This document shows positions 8,738 to 22,602 of a DNA stretch of 64,000 bases, piece by piece. A program made the position numbers and the translations under genes. Under the pieces are notes generated by a model, which did no database searches, was not told where the DNA came from, and worked only from the letters and a program-made list of their open reading frames with translations. How positions within the stretch are numbered: the first letter of the stretch is position 1; each line of letters begins with the position of its first letter. The DNA is from Virgibacillus sp. NKC19-16. GTDB taxonomy: Bacteria > Bacillota > Bacilli > Bacillales > Amphibacillaceae. The stretch is taken from the NCBI RefSeq assembly GCF_021560035.1, contig NZ_CP074373.1:182001-246000 (forward strand), written 5' to 3'.

Positions 8738-9397
8738 TTATTGGCCGCCTCCTCCACCGCTGCCACTACCACCGCCGCTTTCTCCACCACTACCACCACT
8801 ACCACCACTGCCGCCGCCACCTTGCTGACCGCCACTGTCACCACTTTGGCCGCCGCCCTGTTCCTCAGCAGCTTTTAATAATATTTCCTGGATTTTAGCC
8901 TGGAATGTCGGGGTTTCTAATGTTTGTTGGATGGTTTCTTCCAAATGAGAGCGGAACTCCTGGCTTTTTAAAACACTTACCATTTGTTCAGTCATTTTTG
9001 GATCTTGCAAGAGCTCAAGCATTTGCTCTTGGTAGTTGGAATCATTCATTAAACTTTTCATCAGATCCTTTTGTGGCTCTTCCATGGAACTGGCAAAACT
9101 TTTAACAAACGCGGGATCTTCAAACAAACTTTTCCACATTTCTTTTCCCTTATCGGAAGTCAGTGTTTCATTTATGGATTTATTTACTTCATCAGATTCG
9201 ATAACAAGTTCTTCTTTCATTGCCTCATCAGACATAATTTCTTGAAGTGCCTTCTTTCCATCCTCCGTCTGTAATATATCAACAACCATTTTCTTTGTTG
9301 TATCATATTCTGCTTCTTTTCCGGAGGAGCCTTCTCCATTACAGGCACTTATTAACATAATGGACATAATAACGAATATAAAAATTATGCGATTCAT
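8738..9397 (-). CDS. gerD: Spore germination lipoprotein GerD
   Basis: 219 residues with a lipoprotein signal (MLISAC, lipid-attached Cys19), then a long helical body rich in charged residues and regular hydrophobic positions, as in the GerD scaffold that clusters nutrient germinant receptors in the spore inner membrane. The C-terminal 35 or so residues are almost pure glycine and serine with a few Gln. Its place between salA and kbaA, on the opposite strand, matches B. subtilis. GGAGGATC precedes ATG 9397 on the minus strand. Confidence 0.88.
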   Translation of the reverse strand: MNRIIFIFVIMSIMLISACNGEGSSGKEAEYDTTKKMVVDILQTEDGKKALQEIMSDEAMKEELVIESDEVNKSINETLTSDKGKEMWKSLFEDPAFVKSFASSMEEPQKDLMKSLMNDSNYQEQMLELLQDPKMTEQMVSVLKSQEFRSHLEETIQQTLETPTFQAKIQEILLKAAEEQGGGQSGDSGGQQGGGGSGGSGGSGGESGGGSGSGGGGGQ

Positions 9398-9549
9398 GAA
9401 GAGATCCTCCTTCCTTACACCCTTAATATGAGTGACAAATTTATAAAATATTCACTTCGTTAAGGAAAAAAATATTCCTTCGTGATAAAATAGCTGTTGA
9501 ATCATTTGTGAAATTATAGCTTTTACATATTAAGTAGGAGGAAATCGGT

Positions 9550-10203
9550 TTGAACACGCGTAAATTAGTGAATTTCTTTTTTAAAACATTATTTATTGGA
9601 ACGATAGCAGGGCTTGTTACAAGCTTCTTCGTAAAAGCTGAAGATTACGCCCTTGTTTTAAATCCGTTTGATTTTATGGGAATTGCTGGATTCCTATTGT
9701 TTTTTATAGGCTTGGGGCTCGTTTTTGCTGCAGTTAGTCAGATGGGGTTCTTTGCCCATTTATTTCTTAATCGTTTAGGGTTAGGCTTGTTCCGCTCCTA
9801 TTGGCCGACGGTACAAGTTGTATTAATCGCCTTTGTTGTCTTCGATTTGGTATATTTCCCCTATCAAGCGACAGAAGGGGAAGTTTCTGTTCTATGGTAT
9901 ATGCTGATGGCGGCTGCGATCCTTGGTTACGGATTACTCATTGCCTGGATTAAAGCAAAGGAAACGAAACCACGGGCGTTTATTCCTGCATTGTTTTTAA
10001 TGGTTGTGATGACAACGATCGAATGGATCCCCGGAATGCGAACAGAAGGAACAGATTACGCATGGTTAATGATTATCCCGCTACTCGCGTGTAACACCTA
10101 TCAGCTTCTTAAACTCCACCGTTTGCACGAGACGGATTCGGATCAAGCGGCTACGGCGAGGGAAAATAATCCATCTAAAAAGGCAAATCCTAAAAAGGCA
10201 TAA
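9550..10203 (+). CDS. kbaA: KinB-signalling pathway activation protein KbaA
   Basis: 217 residues with about six membrane segments spread through the first 190 residues and a polar tail rich in Lys, Asn and Ala. KbaA is needed for KinB to feed phosphate into the sporulation phosphorelay. The TTG start at 9550 is supported by TAGGAGG ending eight bases upstream. The neighbours gerD and pdaB are conserved around it. Confidence 0.82.
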   Translation: MNTRKLVNFFFKTLFIGTIAGLVTSFFVKAEDYALVLNPFDFMGIAGFLLFFIGLGLVFAAVSQMGFFAHLFLNRLGLGLFRSYWPTVQVVLIAFVVFDLVYFPYQATEGEVSVLWYMLMAAAILGYGLLIAWIKAKETKPRAFIPALFLMVVMTTIEWIPGMRTEGTDYAWLMIIPLLACNTYQLLKLHRLHETDSDQAATARENNPSKKANPKKA

Positions 10204-10204
10204 T

Positions 10205-10237
10205 AAACACCCTGATAAGACGATTATCAGGGTGTTT
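10205..10237. terminator. Bidirectional terminator between kbaA and pdaB
   Basis: AAACACCCTGATAA (10205-10218) and TTATCAGGGTGTTT (10224-10237) form a perfect 14-bp stem flanked by A and T runs. It serves both convergent genes. Confidence 0.9.
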
Positions 10238-10239
10238 AT

Positions 10240-10998
10240 TTATTCTACTATTTCAGAATCTGCCTGTGCTTGGTTAATTAGCTCGGAAATGGATACGAAC
10301 TCAAATTCTTTATTTTTTAATCCTGGCAAAATTGTATCTAATGCATTAGCGGTCTGCTTCACAGAATCAGATGCATGCATCAGGATTATATCACCGTTTG
10401 CTGTTTCCGTCATCACGTTATCGACAATGGTGTCCGTGCCAGGATTCGTCCAGTCATGCGAATTTACATTCCAGTGGATCACCTCAAAACCCATCTTTTC
10501 CGCCAGCTCAATGATTTCTGTATTAAAATGTCCACTCGGTGTACGAAGCAGGTTTACATCCTCATAATCCATTTTTTCAAAAACTTCCCTTGCCTGGACT
10601 AAATCATTTCGTACTTCATCGATTTCCTGATCAAGATAGCTTTTATAACGATAGCCTAACATCCCAATCTCATGCTCTCCTTCAGCAATGTCTTCTACAA
10701 TATCAGGATGCCGTTCTACCCATTCTCCACTCAGGAAAAATGTTGCCTGAACCTGTTCTTGTTCAAGTTGCTCCAAAATATCAAACACTCTTTCTTCTCC
10801 CCAGCTGATATTGAACGTTAAGGCGATATTTGGTTCATTGGCATCCCCTTTTGATAAAGCAGCAGGCTCATCATCCGAAGAAACCGAAAATGCACCATCC
10901 CGTTCAAACCATACAAATGTAGCTGTGAAAAAAGCAAGCAGTACAACAATTCCCCAACGTTTCCACCTATTAAATTTCAAAACATAAAAATGCTCCAT
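10240..10998 (-). CDS. pdaB: Polysaccharide deacetylase family sporulation protein PdaB
   Basis: 252 residues: an N-terminal membrane segment (about 17-32) and a NodB-type domain. Motifs read NIALTFNISWGEE, where the family usually shows T-F-D-x-x, then ATFFLSGEW, LLRTPSGHFN and DIILMHASD. The Asn-for-Asp change in the first metal motif is also typical of PdaB, which is needed for late spore stability. ATG 10998 has GGGGGAG six bases upstream; ATG 11001 and 11013 are alternatives. The orientation matches B. subtilis. Confidence 0.82.
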   Translation of the reverse strand: MEHFYVLKFNRWKRWGIVVLLAFFTATFVWFERDGAFSVSSDDEPAALSKGDANEPNIALTFNISWGEERVFDILEQLEQEQVQATFFLSGEWVERHPDIVEDIAEGEHEIGMLGYRYKSYLDQEIDEVRNDLVQAREVFEKMDYEDVNLLRTPSGHFNTEIIELAEKMGFEVIHWNVNSHDWTNPGTDTIVDNVMTETANGDIILMHASDSVKQTANALDTILPGLKNKEFEFVSISELINQAQADSEIVE

Positions 10999-11257
10999 CA
11001 TCGACTCCCCCATAACATGTCCTTCGTTACTTTAGTCTATGAATAGTAACTTCGAATAAGAACAAGCTATCTTTATATAATAAAAATGAGAGTTGTATGG
11101 ATTAAAAGTACATAAACGTGGAAATAGTAAGCGTAATGATAAAAAGTGATAGAGTAACCGACGAAATTCGTCAATTTTCACGAATACATGTAGTGACTGA
11201 TTTTAATGTAACTTTGGGTGAAAGACTGACTAGTTTAAGAAGGTTTGAGGTGGCGTA

Positions 11258-11479
11258 ATGTTAGGCTTATTAATTAATGAAATGGAACAAAAAGAGATCG
11301 AATATCTCCTGAAACGCGAATTAGACGAATTACTTATGGATCTTGAGGATCATAGAATAGACAACATGGTTAAGCAAGCAATGAGAGAAAGATACCAGGC
11401 TTTATTTCAATTATTTCGTCGGGTAGCAACTGAACAAGAGTGCATTAAATACATGCCAAGACGAAGTGACCATCAATAA
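11258..11479 (+). CDS. Small conserved hypothetical protein
   Basis: 73 residues, mostly helical and highly charged (MLGLLINEMEQKEIEYLLKR to the end). I recall near-identical short proteins beside pdaB or rrn in other Bacillaceae, with no known function. GAGGTGG precedes ATG 11258. No terminator is evident before the rRNA promoters. Confidence 0.6.
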   Translation: MLGLLINEMEQKEIEYLLKRELDELLMDLEDHRIDNMVKQAMRERYQALFQLFRRVATEQECIKYMPRRSDHQ

Positions 11480-11742
11480 GCTATGAGTGGAAAGTCTAGT
11501 GGAATGAATCTCCCAGGCTTTCCTTTCTTACCTATATAATCGACTGTTTTTGCAAAAGGGGCAAGTTATTGGGTGAAATTATTTATACTGGTTCTTGGTT
11601 TTTGGTTTGTAGGTGATAAGCGTATAGCATAATTTTTTGTTTTCCCTATTGATCTTACCCTTATAATTATGCTATATTATTGTCTGTCGTCACTTACGGA
11701 ACAGATTATCATTTTTACGGAAAAAATCTTTTATCAAACCTA

Positions 11743-11771
11743 TTGACTTTTATCCTTGAACATGATAAATT
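11743..11771 (+). promoter_or_regulatory. rRNA operon promoter P1
   Basis: A -35 TTGACT at 11743-11748 and a -10 TAAATT at 11766-11771 are separated by 17 bp. This is the upstream member of a tandem pair, as usual for Bacillus rrn operons. The stretch from 11480 to 11740 is AT-rich and holds no gene I can see. Confidence 0.75.
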
Positions 11772-11872
11772 ATATTTCGTCGCAAAAAACGACAAACTGT
11801 TTCATTAAGAAAATCGCTATTTTGAGGGCGAGCAAAATATTCATTTCTTAAAAGAAAAGTTAAAAGAAACTA

Positions 11873-11902
11873 TTGACTTTTAGAGAATGAATGTGATATA
11901 AT
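11873..11902 (+). promoter_or_regulatory. rRNA operon promoter P2
   Basis: A -35 TTGACT at 11873-11878 and a perfect -10 TATAAT at 11897-11902 are separated by 18 bp. The leader then carries a boxA-like antitermination element, TGCTCTTTGAAAACTGAAC, at about 11938-11956. Together with P1 this explains strong rRNA transcription. Confidence 0.85.
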
Positions 11903-12097
11903 TAAAAAGTTGCTAATTTAACGCAACAAATGAATTTGCTCTTTGAAAACTGAACAAAACAACCAGTATGTCAAACAGATATTAGTGGTAAGGCATCGAA
12001 GGTCAGATTATTATAATCTGAATGGAAGATTTCAAACCCTAAATCAATTTTTAAGCTAAGACATTATATGATTGATTGGTGTCAATTATATTCAAAC

Positions 12098-13679
<1,582 letters not shown>

Positions 13680-13783
13680 TTAGAAGGAACGCTAGAGGTC
13701 TTAGACCTCTGGTCGAGGACATACATGGTTGTTTGGTTCAGTTTTGAGAGAGTGAATTCCTCTGATGAATTATATAAATAGAT

Positions 13784-13860
<77 letters not shown>

Positions 13861-13875
13861 TCTATTGACGAATAC

Positions 13876-13948
13876 GGGGCCTTAGCTCAGCTGGGAGAGC
13901 GCCTGCCTTGCACGCAGGAGGTCAGCGGTTCGATCCCGCTAGGCTCCA
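13876..13948 (+). tRNA. tRNA-Ala (TGC)
   Basis: A 73-nt cloverleaf starting GGGGCCT and ending AGGCTCCA. The anticodon loop CTTGCAC gives TGC. The CCA end is not encoded. Together with tRNA-Ile it forms the classic spacer pair. Confidence 0.97.
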
Positions 13949-14028
13949 TTTTTGTACCTTGAAAACTAAATAAGAGTAATAACGACATCAAAAAATGTAA
14001 GTTCTTTGGAACCATTAACTAGTAATTT

Positions 14029-16946
<2,918 letters not shown>

Positions 16947-17012
16947 ATTTCTTTTTTGATGGTCGTTCATGAAACTCTTATTTAGTTTTTAGGGTATAAA
17001 TGAAAAAAACCC

Positions 17013-17041
17013 TTGCATTTTCTATTAGAAATGCATATAAT
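17013..17041 (+). promoter_or_regulatory. Promoter between 23S and 5S rRNA, with embedded palindrome
   Basis: A -35 TTGCAT at 17013-17018, a 17-bp spacer and a perfect -10 TATAAT at 17036-17041. The segment TGCATTTTCTATTAGAAATGCA is an imperfect inverted repeat running from the -35 to just before the -10. It could give 5S rRNA, tRNA-Asn and tRNA-Thr their own transcription start, or act as a processing hairpin. Confidence 0.55.
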
Positions 17042-17107
17042 ATATCTTGTCTTCATTTTAAAGAAGGAAGTTCTGATTGATCAACACAGAACGACCTAAC
17101 ACATTAG

Positions 17108-17224
17108 GTCTGGTAGTAATAGCGGAGAGGTCACACCTGTTTCCATGCCGAACACAGAAGTTAAGCTCTCCAGCGCCGATGGTAGTTGGGGCTTTGCCCC
17201 TGCAAGAGTAGGATGCCGCCAGGC
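17108..17224 (+). rRNA. rrf: 5S ribosomal RNA
   Basis: About 117 nt from TCTGGTAGTAATAGCGG to GATGCCGCCAGGC. The conserved CCGAACACAGAAGTTAAG segment is present and the two ends pair. Confidence 0.95.
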
Positions 17225-17314
17225 CGATTTTTTTATATACTTTTTTATTGTATAAAAAAGTATAATGAAATACATAATAATAAAGTATGATTTTGATGAA
17301 ATATATTAGATTAT

Positions 17315-17389
17315 TCCACAGTAGCTCAGTGGTAGAGCTATCGGCTGTTAACCGATCGGTCGTAGGTTCGAATCCTACCTGTGGAGCCA
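17315..17389 (+). tRNA. tRNA-Asn (GTT)
   Basis: A 75-nt cloverleaf starting TCCACAG and ending CTGTGGAGCCA with an encoded CCA. The anticodon loop CTGTTAA gives GTT. It lies directly downstream of 5S rRNA. Confidence 0.96.
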
Positions 17390-17396
17390 TTTTTAT

Positions 17397-17469
17397 GCTT
17401 CCATAGCTCAGCAGGTAGAGCACCACCATGGTAAGGTGGGGGTCAGCAGTTCGAATCTGCTTGGAAGCT
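17397..17469 (+). tRNA. tRNA-Thr (GGT)
   Basis: A 73-nt cloverleaf starting GCTTCCA and ending TGGAAGCT without an encoded CCA. The stem CCACC/GGTGG encloses loop ATGGTAA, giving anticodon GGT. Its 3' half is repeated at 21757-21797, marking it as a probable insertion site. Confidence 0.95.
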
Positions 17470-17470
17470 T
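17428..17470 (+). repeat. Left copy of a tRNA-Thr 3' direct repeat (att-like)
   Basis: From ATGGTAAGG in the anticodon loop to the end of tRNA-Thr this sequence recurs at 21757-21797, differing by two missing bases. Similarity resumes downstream in a hairpin around TTTCTCCTATAAAGGGGAAA, which matches TTTCTCCTATGATGGAGAAA after the right copy. Direct repeats of a tRNA 3' end are the usual trace of site-specific integration. Confidence 0.7.
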
Positions 17471-17810
17471 AGTCAAAAACGTTGGTATAGAAGGGTTTCT
17501 CCTATAAAGGGGAAACTTATTTTTTTGGTTAAAAAGAGGTTTGCAAACCTTTATTAGGATAAAGCGTTGAAAGACTGACTTTATCATGCAATTTGTGGCT
17601 TTGAAATAAAGTTTGATAATTTATAATAAAGATTGATACAATGTTGATATGTTGGATTGTTCCAATTCAGCAATAGGTCCATTTAATGGAATAAAGTATT
17701 GTTCACAATGAAGGAATTTTAAATAATTTTATTAAGCTAAAGGGAAGGATTGTAACTGGCAGTTAAGTTGAAGAAGAATTGGGGGTACGTGCCCTGATTC
17801 TTCTTTTTAT
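17471..17810. other. AT-rich non-coding stretch upstream of cadC
   Basis: No gene is visible. It holds a terminator-like hairpin after tRNA-Thr (GTTTCTCCTATAAAGGGGAAAC, positions 17489-17510), a perfect 14-bp palindrome AGGTTTGCAAACCT (17537-17550), several ATAAAG-containing short repeats (near 17559, 17606, 17626 and 17691), and a second hairpin AGAAGAAT...ATTCTTCT followed by a T run near 17772-17807. Confidence 0.5.
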
Positions 17811-17813
17811 GTT

Positions 17814-17883
17814 TATTCAAATAATTACTTGAATGAAACAACAAAAATGGTTATAATATATTCAAATAAATATTTGAATGATG
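17814..17883 (+). promoter_or_regulatory. cad promoter with two CadC-type operators
   Basis: The promoter is -35 TTGAAT (17829-17834), a 17-bp spacer and -10 TATAAT (17852-17857). A near-palindrome TTCAAATAAATATTTGAA (17861-17878) directly follows the -10; as I recall, it matches the CadC operator of plasmid pI258. A second, weaker copy TTCAAATAATTACTTGAA overlaps the -35. CadC bound here would block RNA polymerase until Cd, Pb or Zn releases it. Confidence 0.75.
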
Positions 17884-17896
17884 ATGGGTGATAAGT

Positions 17897-18265
17897 ATGA
17901 ATAAAAAAGATACTTGTGAAGTTTTTTGTTATGACGAGGAAAAGGTCAATCGAATACAGGGTGATTTACAGACAGTAGATATTTCTGGTGTTTCTCAAAT
18001 GTTAAAAGCAATTGCCGACGAAAATAGAGCAAAAATCACCTATGCTTTGTGTCAGGATGAAGAACTGTGTGTTTGTGATATAGCAAATATCTTAGGCGTT
18101 ACAGTTGCTAATGCTTCTCATCACTTACGAACGCTTCATAAGCAAGGGATTGTCAAGTTTAGAAAAGAAGGAAAACTCGCTTTTTATTCGTTAGATGATG
18201 AACATATCAATCAGATAATGATAATTGCCTTAGCACATAAGAAAGAAGTGAAGGTCAATGTCTGA
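17897..18265 (+). CDS. cadC: Cadmium-responsive ArsR/SmtB-family repressor CadC
   Basis: 122 residues, the same length as pI258 CadC and very close to it as I recall it. The winged-helix DNA-recognition segment is around [15 protein letters not shown]. The soft-metal site residues Cys7, Cys11, Cys58 and Cys60 are all present. ATG 17897 is chosen over GTG 17888 because it restores the family N-terminus. It overlaps cadA by eight bases and is probably autoregulated through the operators just upstream. Confidence 0.93.
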   Translation: MNKKDTCEVFCYDEEKVNRIQGDLQTVDISGVSQMLKAIADENRAKITYALCQDEELCVCDIANILGVTVANASHHLRTLHKQGIVKFRKEGKLAFYSLDDEHINQIMIIALAHKKEVKVNV

Positions 18266-20429
18266 ACAAGAGGCAAAAGTAATGAAAGAAGAAATGAACG
18301 ATTATCGGGTCCAGGGATTTTCATGTGCAAATTGTGCAAGAAAGTTCGAGAAAAATGTTAAAAAGTTACCGGAAGTCCAAGATGCGAAAGTTAATTTTGG
18401 AGCATCTAAAATTTCCGTGTATGGTGAAACAACTGTTGAACAATTAGAACAGGCAGGGGCATTTGAGAATCTTAAAGTGAAACCTGAGAAATCCGCGGAA
18501 GTAGTCAATGAAGAAGAAAAGAAACAGGAAGAAAAAGTGCCATTTTATAAAAAGCACAGTACGTTGCTTTATTCGGTTTTATTTATGGCTCTCGGTTTTC
18601 TTTCCATGTTTGTAAATGGGAATGAGAATATTGTTACGGCACTATTATTTATTACATCAATGCTTGTCGGAGGGCTGTCACTCTTAAAAACAGGCCTGCA
18701 AAATTTAGTTCGATTTGAGTTTGATATGCGAACTCTTATGACGATTGCTGTTATCGGCGGTGTTATTATAGGGGAATGGGCAGAGGTTGCAATTGTTGTC
18801 ATTCTCTTCGCCATTAGTGAAGCCTTAGAACGCTTCTCAATGGATCGAGCAAGGCAATCGATTCGTTCATTGATGGATATTGCACCCAAAGAGGCGGTTA
18901 TTAGAAGAAATGGACAGGAAATAATGGTCCATGTCAATGATATCGCAGTTGGGGATATTATGCTTGTTAAGCCGGGGCAAAAGATTGCGATGGATGGCGT
19001 TATTGTAAATGGTTACTCCGCCATTAACCAAGCAGCAATAACAGGCGAGTCGGTTCCTGTTGAAAAAAACCTAGACGATGAAGTGTTTGCAGGTACGCTT
19101 AATGAAGAAGGATTGCTTGAAGTAAAAATAACAAAATTAGTTGAAGATACGACAATTTCAAAAATTATTTATCTTGTTGAGGAAGCGCAAGGCGAGCGTG
19201 CGCCAGCCCAGGCTTTTGTTGATAAATTTGCAAAATATTATACTCCTGTCATTGTGATTGTTGCAGCATTAGTTGCTGTTCTTCCTCCATTATTCTTTGG
19301 CGCAGGTTGGGAAACATGGATCTATCAAGGTTTAGCTGTGCTTGTCGTTGGTTGTCCTTGTGCATTGGTTATTTCTACTCCAATATCGATTGTATCTGCA
19401 ATAGGAAATGCAGCGAAAAAAGGTATCCTAGTAAAAGGTGGAGTTTACCTAGAAGAAATCGGTGGATTGAAGGCTATTGCTTTTGATAAGACAGGTACGC
19501 TCACCAAAGGAGTTCCCGTTGTAACAGATTATAGAGTAATCGAGGAACAAACAGATGAACAAGGGCTACTGTCAATCATAACTGCATTAGAATATCGTTC
19601 CGGGCACCCATTAGCGTCAGCGATTATGAAAAAAGCTGACAGTGATAATATTTCTTATTCTGACATACCCATAGAAGATTTTTCTTCAATTACAGGCAAA
19701 GGGATAATGGGTAAGATAAATGGGAAAATATATTATATTGGAAGCCCGAAATTATTTCAAGAGTTATCGGTAACTAATCTTAATAAGGCAATAGAATGGG
19801 ATGTTATAGCACTTCAGAAGCAAGGAAAAACAGTTATGGTCGTAGGAACAGAGGATAAAATTGAAGCTATTATTGCTGTTGCAGATGAAGTGCGGGAATC
19901 AAGCAAGGAAGTTATTCAAAAGTTACACCAGGCAGGAATTAAAAAAACGGTTATGCTTACAGGTGACAACCATAGCACTGCGAATGCGATAGGTGAGCAT
20001 GTCGGCGTAACGGATGTTCAATCAGAGTTATTACCACAGGATAAATTGGATGTAATTAAACAATTAAAATCGGAGAATAACCATGTTGCTATGGTGGGTG
20101 ATGGAGTCAATGATGCCCCAGCCTTAGCAGCTTCTACAGTTGGGATAGCCATGGGTGGAGTTGGTACGGATACTGCACTTGAAACAGCGGATGTTGCTTT
20201 AATGGGTGATGATTTAAAGAAACTTCCCTTTACTGTTAAACTTAGCCGAAAAACCTTAAACATCATCAAAGGGAACATAACTTTTGCCATTGCTATTAAA
20301 CTTGTCGCCTTATTTCTGGTCATCCCAGGCTGGTTAACACTTTGGATTGCCATTCTCTCGGATATGGGTGCAACTCTTTTAGTAGCTCTGAATAGTTTAA
20401 GGCTTATGCGAGTGAAGGAAGATGAGTAA
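18258..20429 (+). CDS. cadA: Cadmium/zinc-exporting P1B-type ATPase CadA
   Basis: 723 residues with a full P1B-ATPase layout: one N-terminal heavy-metal domain with Cys23-x-x-Cys26 (GFSCANC), membrane helices, actuator motif TGES, the metal-binding CPC in VVGCPCALV, phosphorylation motif DKTGT, an HP motif in SGHPLASA, and GDGVNDAP. It expels Cd, Zn and probably Pb using ATP. It is translationally coupled to cadC before it and to the flavoprotein gene after it. Confidence 0.94.
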   Translation: MSEQEAKVMKEEMNDYRVQGFSCANCARKFEKNVKKLPEVQDAKVNFGASKISVYGETTVEQLEQAGAFENLKVKPEKSAEVVNEEEKKQEEKVPFYKKHSTLLYSVLFMALGFLSMFVNGNENIVTALLFITSMLVGGLSLLKTGLQNLVRFEFDMRTLMTIAVIGGVIIGEWAEVAIVVILFAISEALERFSMDRARQSIRSLMDIAPKEAVIRRNGQEIMVHVNDIAVGDIMLVKPGQKIAMDGVIVNGYSAINQAAITGESVPVEKNLDDEVFAGTLNEEGLLEVKITKLVEDTTISKIIYLVEEAQGERAPAQAFVDKFAKYYTPVIVIVAALVAVLPPLFFGAGWETWIYQGLAVLVVGCPCALVISTPISIVSAIGNAAKKGILVKGGVYLEEIGGLKAIAFDKTGTLTKGVPVVTDYRVIEEQTDEQGLLSIITALEYRSGHPLASAIMKKADSDNISYSDIPIEDFSSITGKGIMGKINGKIYYIGSPKLFQELSVTNLNKAIEWDVIALQKQGKTVMVVGTEDKIEAIIAVADEVRESSKEVIQKLHQAGIKKTVMLTGDNHSTANAIGEHVGVTDVQSELLPQDKLDVIKQLKSENNHVAMVGDGVNDAPALAASTVGIAMGGVGTDTALETADVALMGDDLKKLPFTVKLSRKTLNIIKGNITFAIAIKLVALFLVIPGWLTLWIAILSDMGATLLVALNSLRLMRVKEDE

Positions 20430-21456
20430 GTTTAAAGAGGTTGTTATAATCGGTGGCGGCCAGGCTGGTTTAGCGATGGGATATGCACTCAAGCAACATA
20501 AGATAAGTTTTATTATTCTTGATGAAAATGGTGAAACAGGGACATCTTGGAGAAAACGTTATGATTCATTAAGGTTGTTCACCCCAAGAAATTATAGTCA
20601 ATTGCATAATTTTACTTTTGAAGGCGATCCTAATGGGTTTCCTCATAAAGATGAAGTAGTTTTGTATTTACAAAAATTCAAATCAGTAAATAATTTACCC
20701 GTAATTAATAACCAAAAAGTCATAAAACTATCAAATGTAAGTAATCAGAAATTCCGTATCTTTACGCAGGATCAATGTTATACTGCCCGTTATGTCGTTG
20801 TGGCTACAGGTGCTTTCCATCATCCTTTCATCCCGCATATTCATGATGATTCTATTCCTTTCATGATTCATGCTTCGGATTATCAAAACCCGGAACAAAT
20901 TCCTAAAGGTGATGTGTTGATTTTTGGGGCAGGAAATACTGGCATCCAGATTGCAGCTGAATTGAGTGGCACGCACACAGTTACACTTTCAAAAAGTAAA
21001 TCAATTAAAAGGATTCCACAAAGGATTGCGGGGAAAAGTTTGTTTTGGTGGTTAGAAACTTTAGGGGTTTCTATAGTAAAGCCCGATTCATTAGTAGGAA
21101 AGTTTATTCAAAAGAGAGATCCAATTATTGGTGATGATTATAAAACAATCAAAAAGTATGTTGAAGTAGTTAGTCGAGTCGAGGCTGTCAAGGAAGGTAT
21201 AGCATCCTTTAAAAATTCGCCTTCCAAGGAAGTAAAGTCAATCATTTGGGCAACAGGGTATCGCAATAATTATTCTTGGGTTGATATTAAGGGTGTTCTA
21301 AACGATGTAGGTAAACCCATTCATAAATTTGGAGTAACGAATGTTCAGGGGCTCTATTTTCTTGGATTAAGTTGGCAAAGTAAAAGAAGTTCAGCTTTGA
21401 TCTATGGTGTAAGTGATGATGCTAATGCGATTGCAGAAAAAATTATACAAAGGTGA
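20422..21456 (+). CDS. FAD-dependent NAD(P)-binding oxidoreductase, CzcO-like
   Basis: 344 residues with two Rossmann motifs: [13 protein letters not shown] near the N-terminus for FAD and [14 protein letters not shown] near residue 172 for NAD(P). A late ATGYR motif, [11 protein letters not shown], is also present. This is the flavoprotein family often annotated CzcO or TrkA-like and found beside metal-efflux genes. Its reaction is not known. The start overlaps the cadA stop by eight bases, so it belongs to the cad operon. Confidence 0.75.
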   Translation: MSKFKEVVIIGGGQAGLAMGYALKQHKISFIILDENGETGTSWRKRYDSLRLFTPRNYSQLHNFTFEGDPNGFPHKDEVVLYLQKFKSVNNLPVINNQKVIKLSNVSNQKFRIFTQDQCYTARYVVVATGAFHHPFIPHIHDDSIPFMIHASDYQNPEQIPKGDVLIFGAGNTGIQIAAELSGTHTVTLSKSKSIKRIPQRIAGKSLFWWLETLGVSIVKPDSLVGKFIQKRDPIIGDDYKTIKKYVEVVSRVEAVKEGIASFKNSPSKEVKSIIWATGYRNNYSWVDIKGVLNDVGKPIHKFGVTNVQGLYFLGLSWQSKRSSALIYGVSDDANAIAEKIIQR

Positions 21457-22072
21457 ACAGTCGGTCTTCCACAAACGCGCGATTGTTTAATAAAGGGATC
21501 AAAACAACCTCGAATTATTTAGTGGATCACCTATTACGAATCTGGATTAAATTTATGACCCGTGTTTCTTCCTTATTAATAGTACTATTATAAAAGAGTA
21601 AATCAGGAAGATTATATGAATTGCAAACCAAACTGCAAACATAAAAGATACAAGTAGATGGAAAAAACAATAAAAGGACTCCATTAGACGCGAATTAACC
21701 TTGTAAAAACAGAGGGTATGGAACGTAGGTTCTTTAATAATCTTATTGACACAGAAATGGTAAGGTGGGGCAGCAGTTCGAATCTGCTTGGAAGCTTTTA
21801 TATAAGTGTAGGTGCATAGAGTTTCTCCTATGATGGAGAAACTCATTTTTTAGATGAAAAGGGATTTCTAATATATTTTCTTCAATTAGAACCTTTCATA
21901 TTCCTAGTTGAAAATGGATATGGGACAGGCGAAGGGTATAGAAAAATGATTTGTTACTAGATAAATCCGAATAAGTGTAAGATGTGTAAAAAATGGATGA
22001 TTTAGACACTTAATGAATCGTCTAATTTTAAAAAACTGGAAGGATAAATAAATCTGTTTATTTGGTTGAGCA
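21457..22072. other. Non-coding, apparently decayed region after the cad islet
   Basis: No credible gene. It contains the tRNA-Thr 3' copy described separately and a following hairpin, AGTTTCTCCTATGATGGAGAAACT (about 21820-21843). Open frames on the minus strand here cross the tRNA fragment and have no ribosome binding site. Confidence 0.5.
21757..21797 (+). repeat. Right copy of the tRNA-Thr 3' direct repeat (att-like)
   Basis: Forty-one bases from ATGGTAAGG to GGAAGCTT reproduce the 3' half of tRNA-Thr (GGT), lacking two bases in the variable-loop region (GGGGCAGCAG instead of GGGGGTCAGCAG). No 5' half of a tRNA is present, so this is not a functional gene. It bounds the cad operon on the right. 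Confidence 0.75.
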
Positions 22073-22228
22073 TTATAGTACGAGAGAAGTAATGTATTCA
22101 GCGATGTTTTCATAACCACGTGGATTTTCCTTTACCCATTTATCGCCTACGAGCCATTTGGCCTGATCCCCTTTGCTCGATGTGCTTATAATCATCCCTG
22201 CATCATTTGGGATTTTGATCGTATCCAT
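22073..22228 (-). pseudogene. Truncated gene, N-terminus like HipA/CtkA-type kinases
   Basis: From ATG 22228, with GAGGATG upstream, a 51-residue frame reads to a TAA at 22073-22075. It contains KWLVGDKWVKENPRGYENI and ends in EYITSLVL. The pattern K-W-x-x-x-x-x-W-x-K-x-x-x-x-G-Y-E-x-x-A-E recalls the start of HipA-like kinases that read on into L-V-L-S-C-S; here the stop replaces the Ser and the downstream frame is full of stops. I read it as a decayed 5' fragment. Confidence 0.45.
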
Positions 22229-22473
22229 ACTAGTCATCCTCACTTTATTCTAAAACAATGGCATTTAACCCATTATGTAATACGTTTCGTAGGATTGTTT
22301 TCTGCCATCTCTCGGTTAACATCTAATTTAAAGCTTTCACATTTGTTTACATAAATACACGTTCTATCCCAGTAACATTTTATCACGTCCACTAATAAAT
22401 ATAATGTATAGGCATATTCACTACCTTTACACACGAGGGCAATTTAACAGCTTACACGAAGGGGGAGGTGTGG

Positions 22474-22602
22474 ATGGATAACAAAAGGTTACTCGGAACT
22501 ATTATCGCTGTTTTGATTTTGCTTGGGATCGGTTTGCTAATTGGTTATCTGGCATCATTTTTTGGTGCAATGCCAACGCAGTGGATACAGTTGAAGATAT
22601 AG
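22474..22602 (+). CDS. Short membrane peptide, possibly the start of a decayed gene
   Basis: A 42-residue frame from ATG 22474 with a strong ribosome binding site (GGGGGAGGTG). It is almost entirely one hydrophobic segment (LLGTIIAVLILLGIGLLIGY) followed by a short tail. It may be a real small membrane protein or the preserved 5' end of a lost gene. The reading frame one base over continues with a sigma-factor-like phrase. Confidence 0.35.
   Translation: MDNKRLLGTIIAVLILLGIGLLIGYLASFFGAMPTQWIQLKI

Noticed and set aside
21553-21846. A 97-codon minus-strand frame after the cad islet
   Set aside because: It reads through the tRNA-Thr fragment and a hairpin, with no ribosome binding site or recognisable domain.
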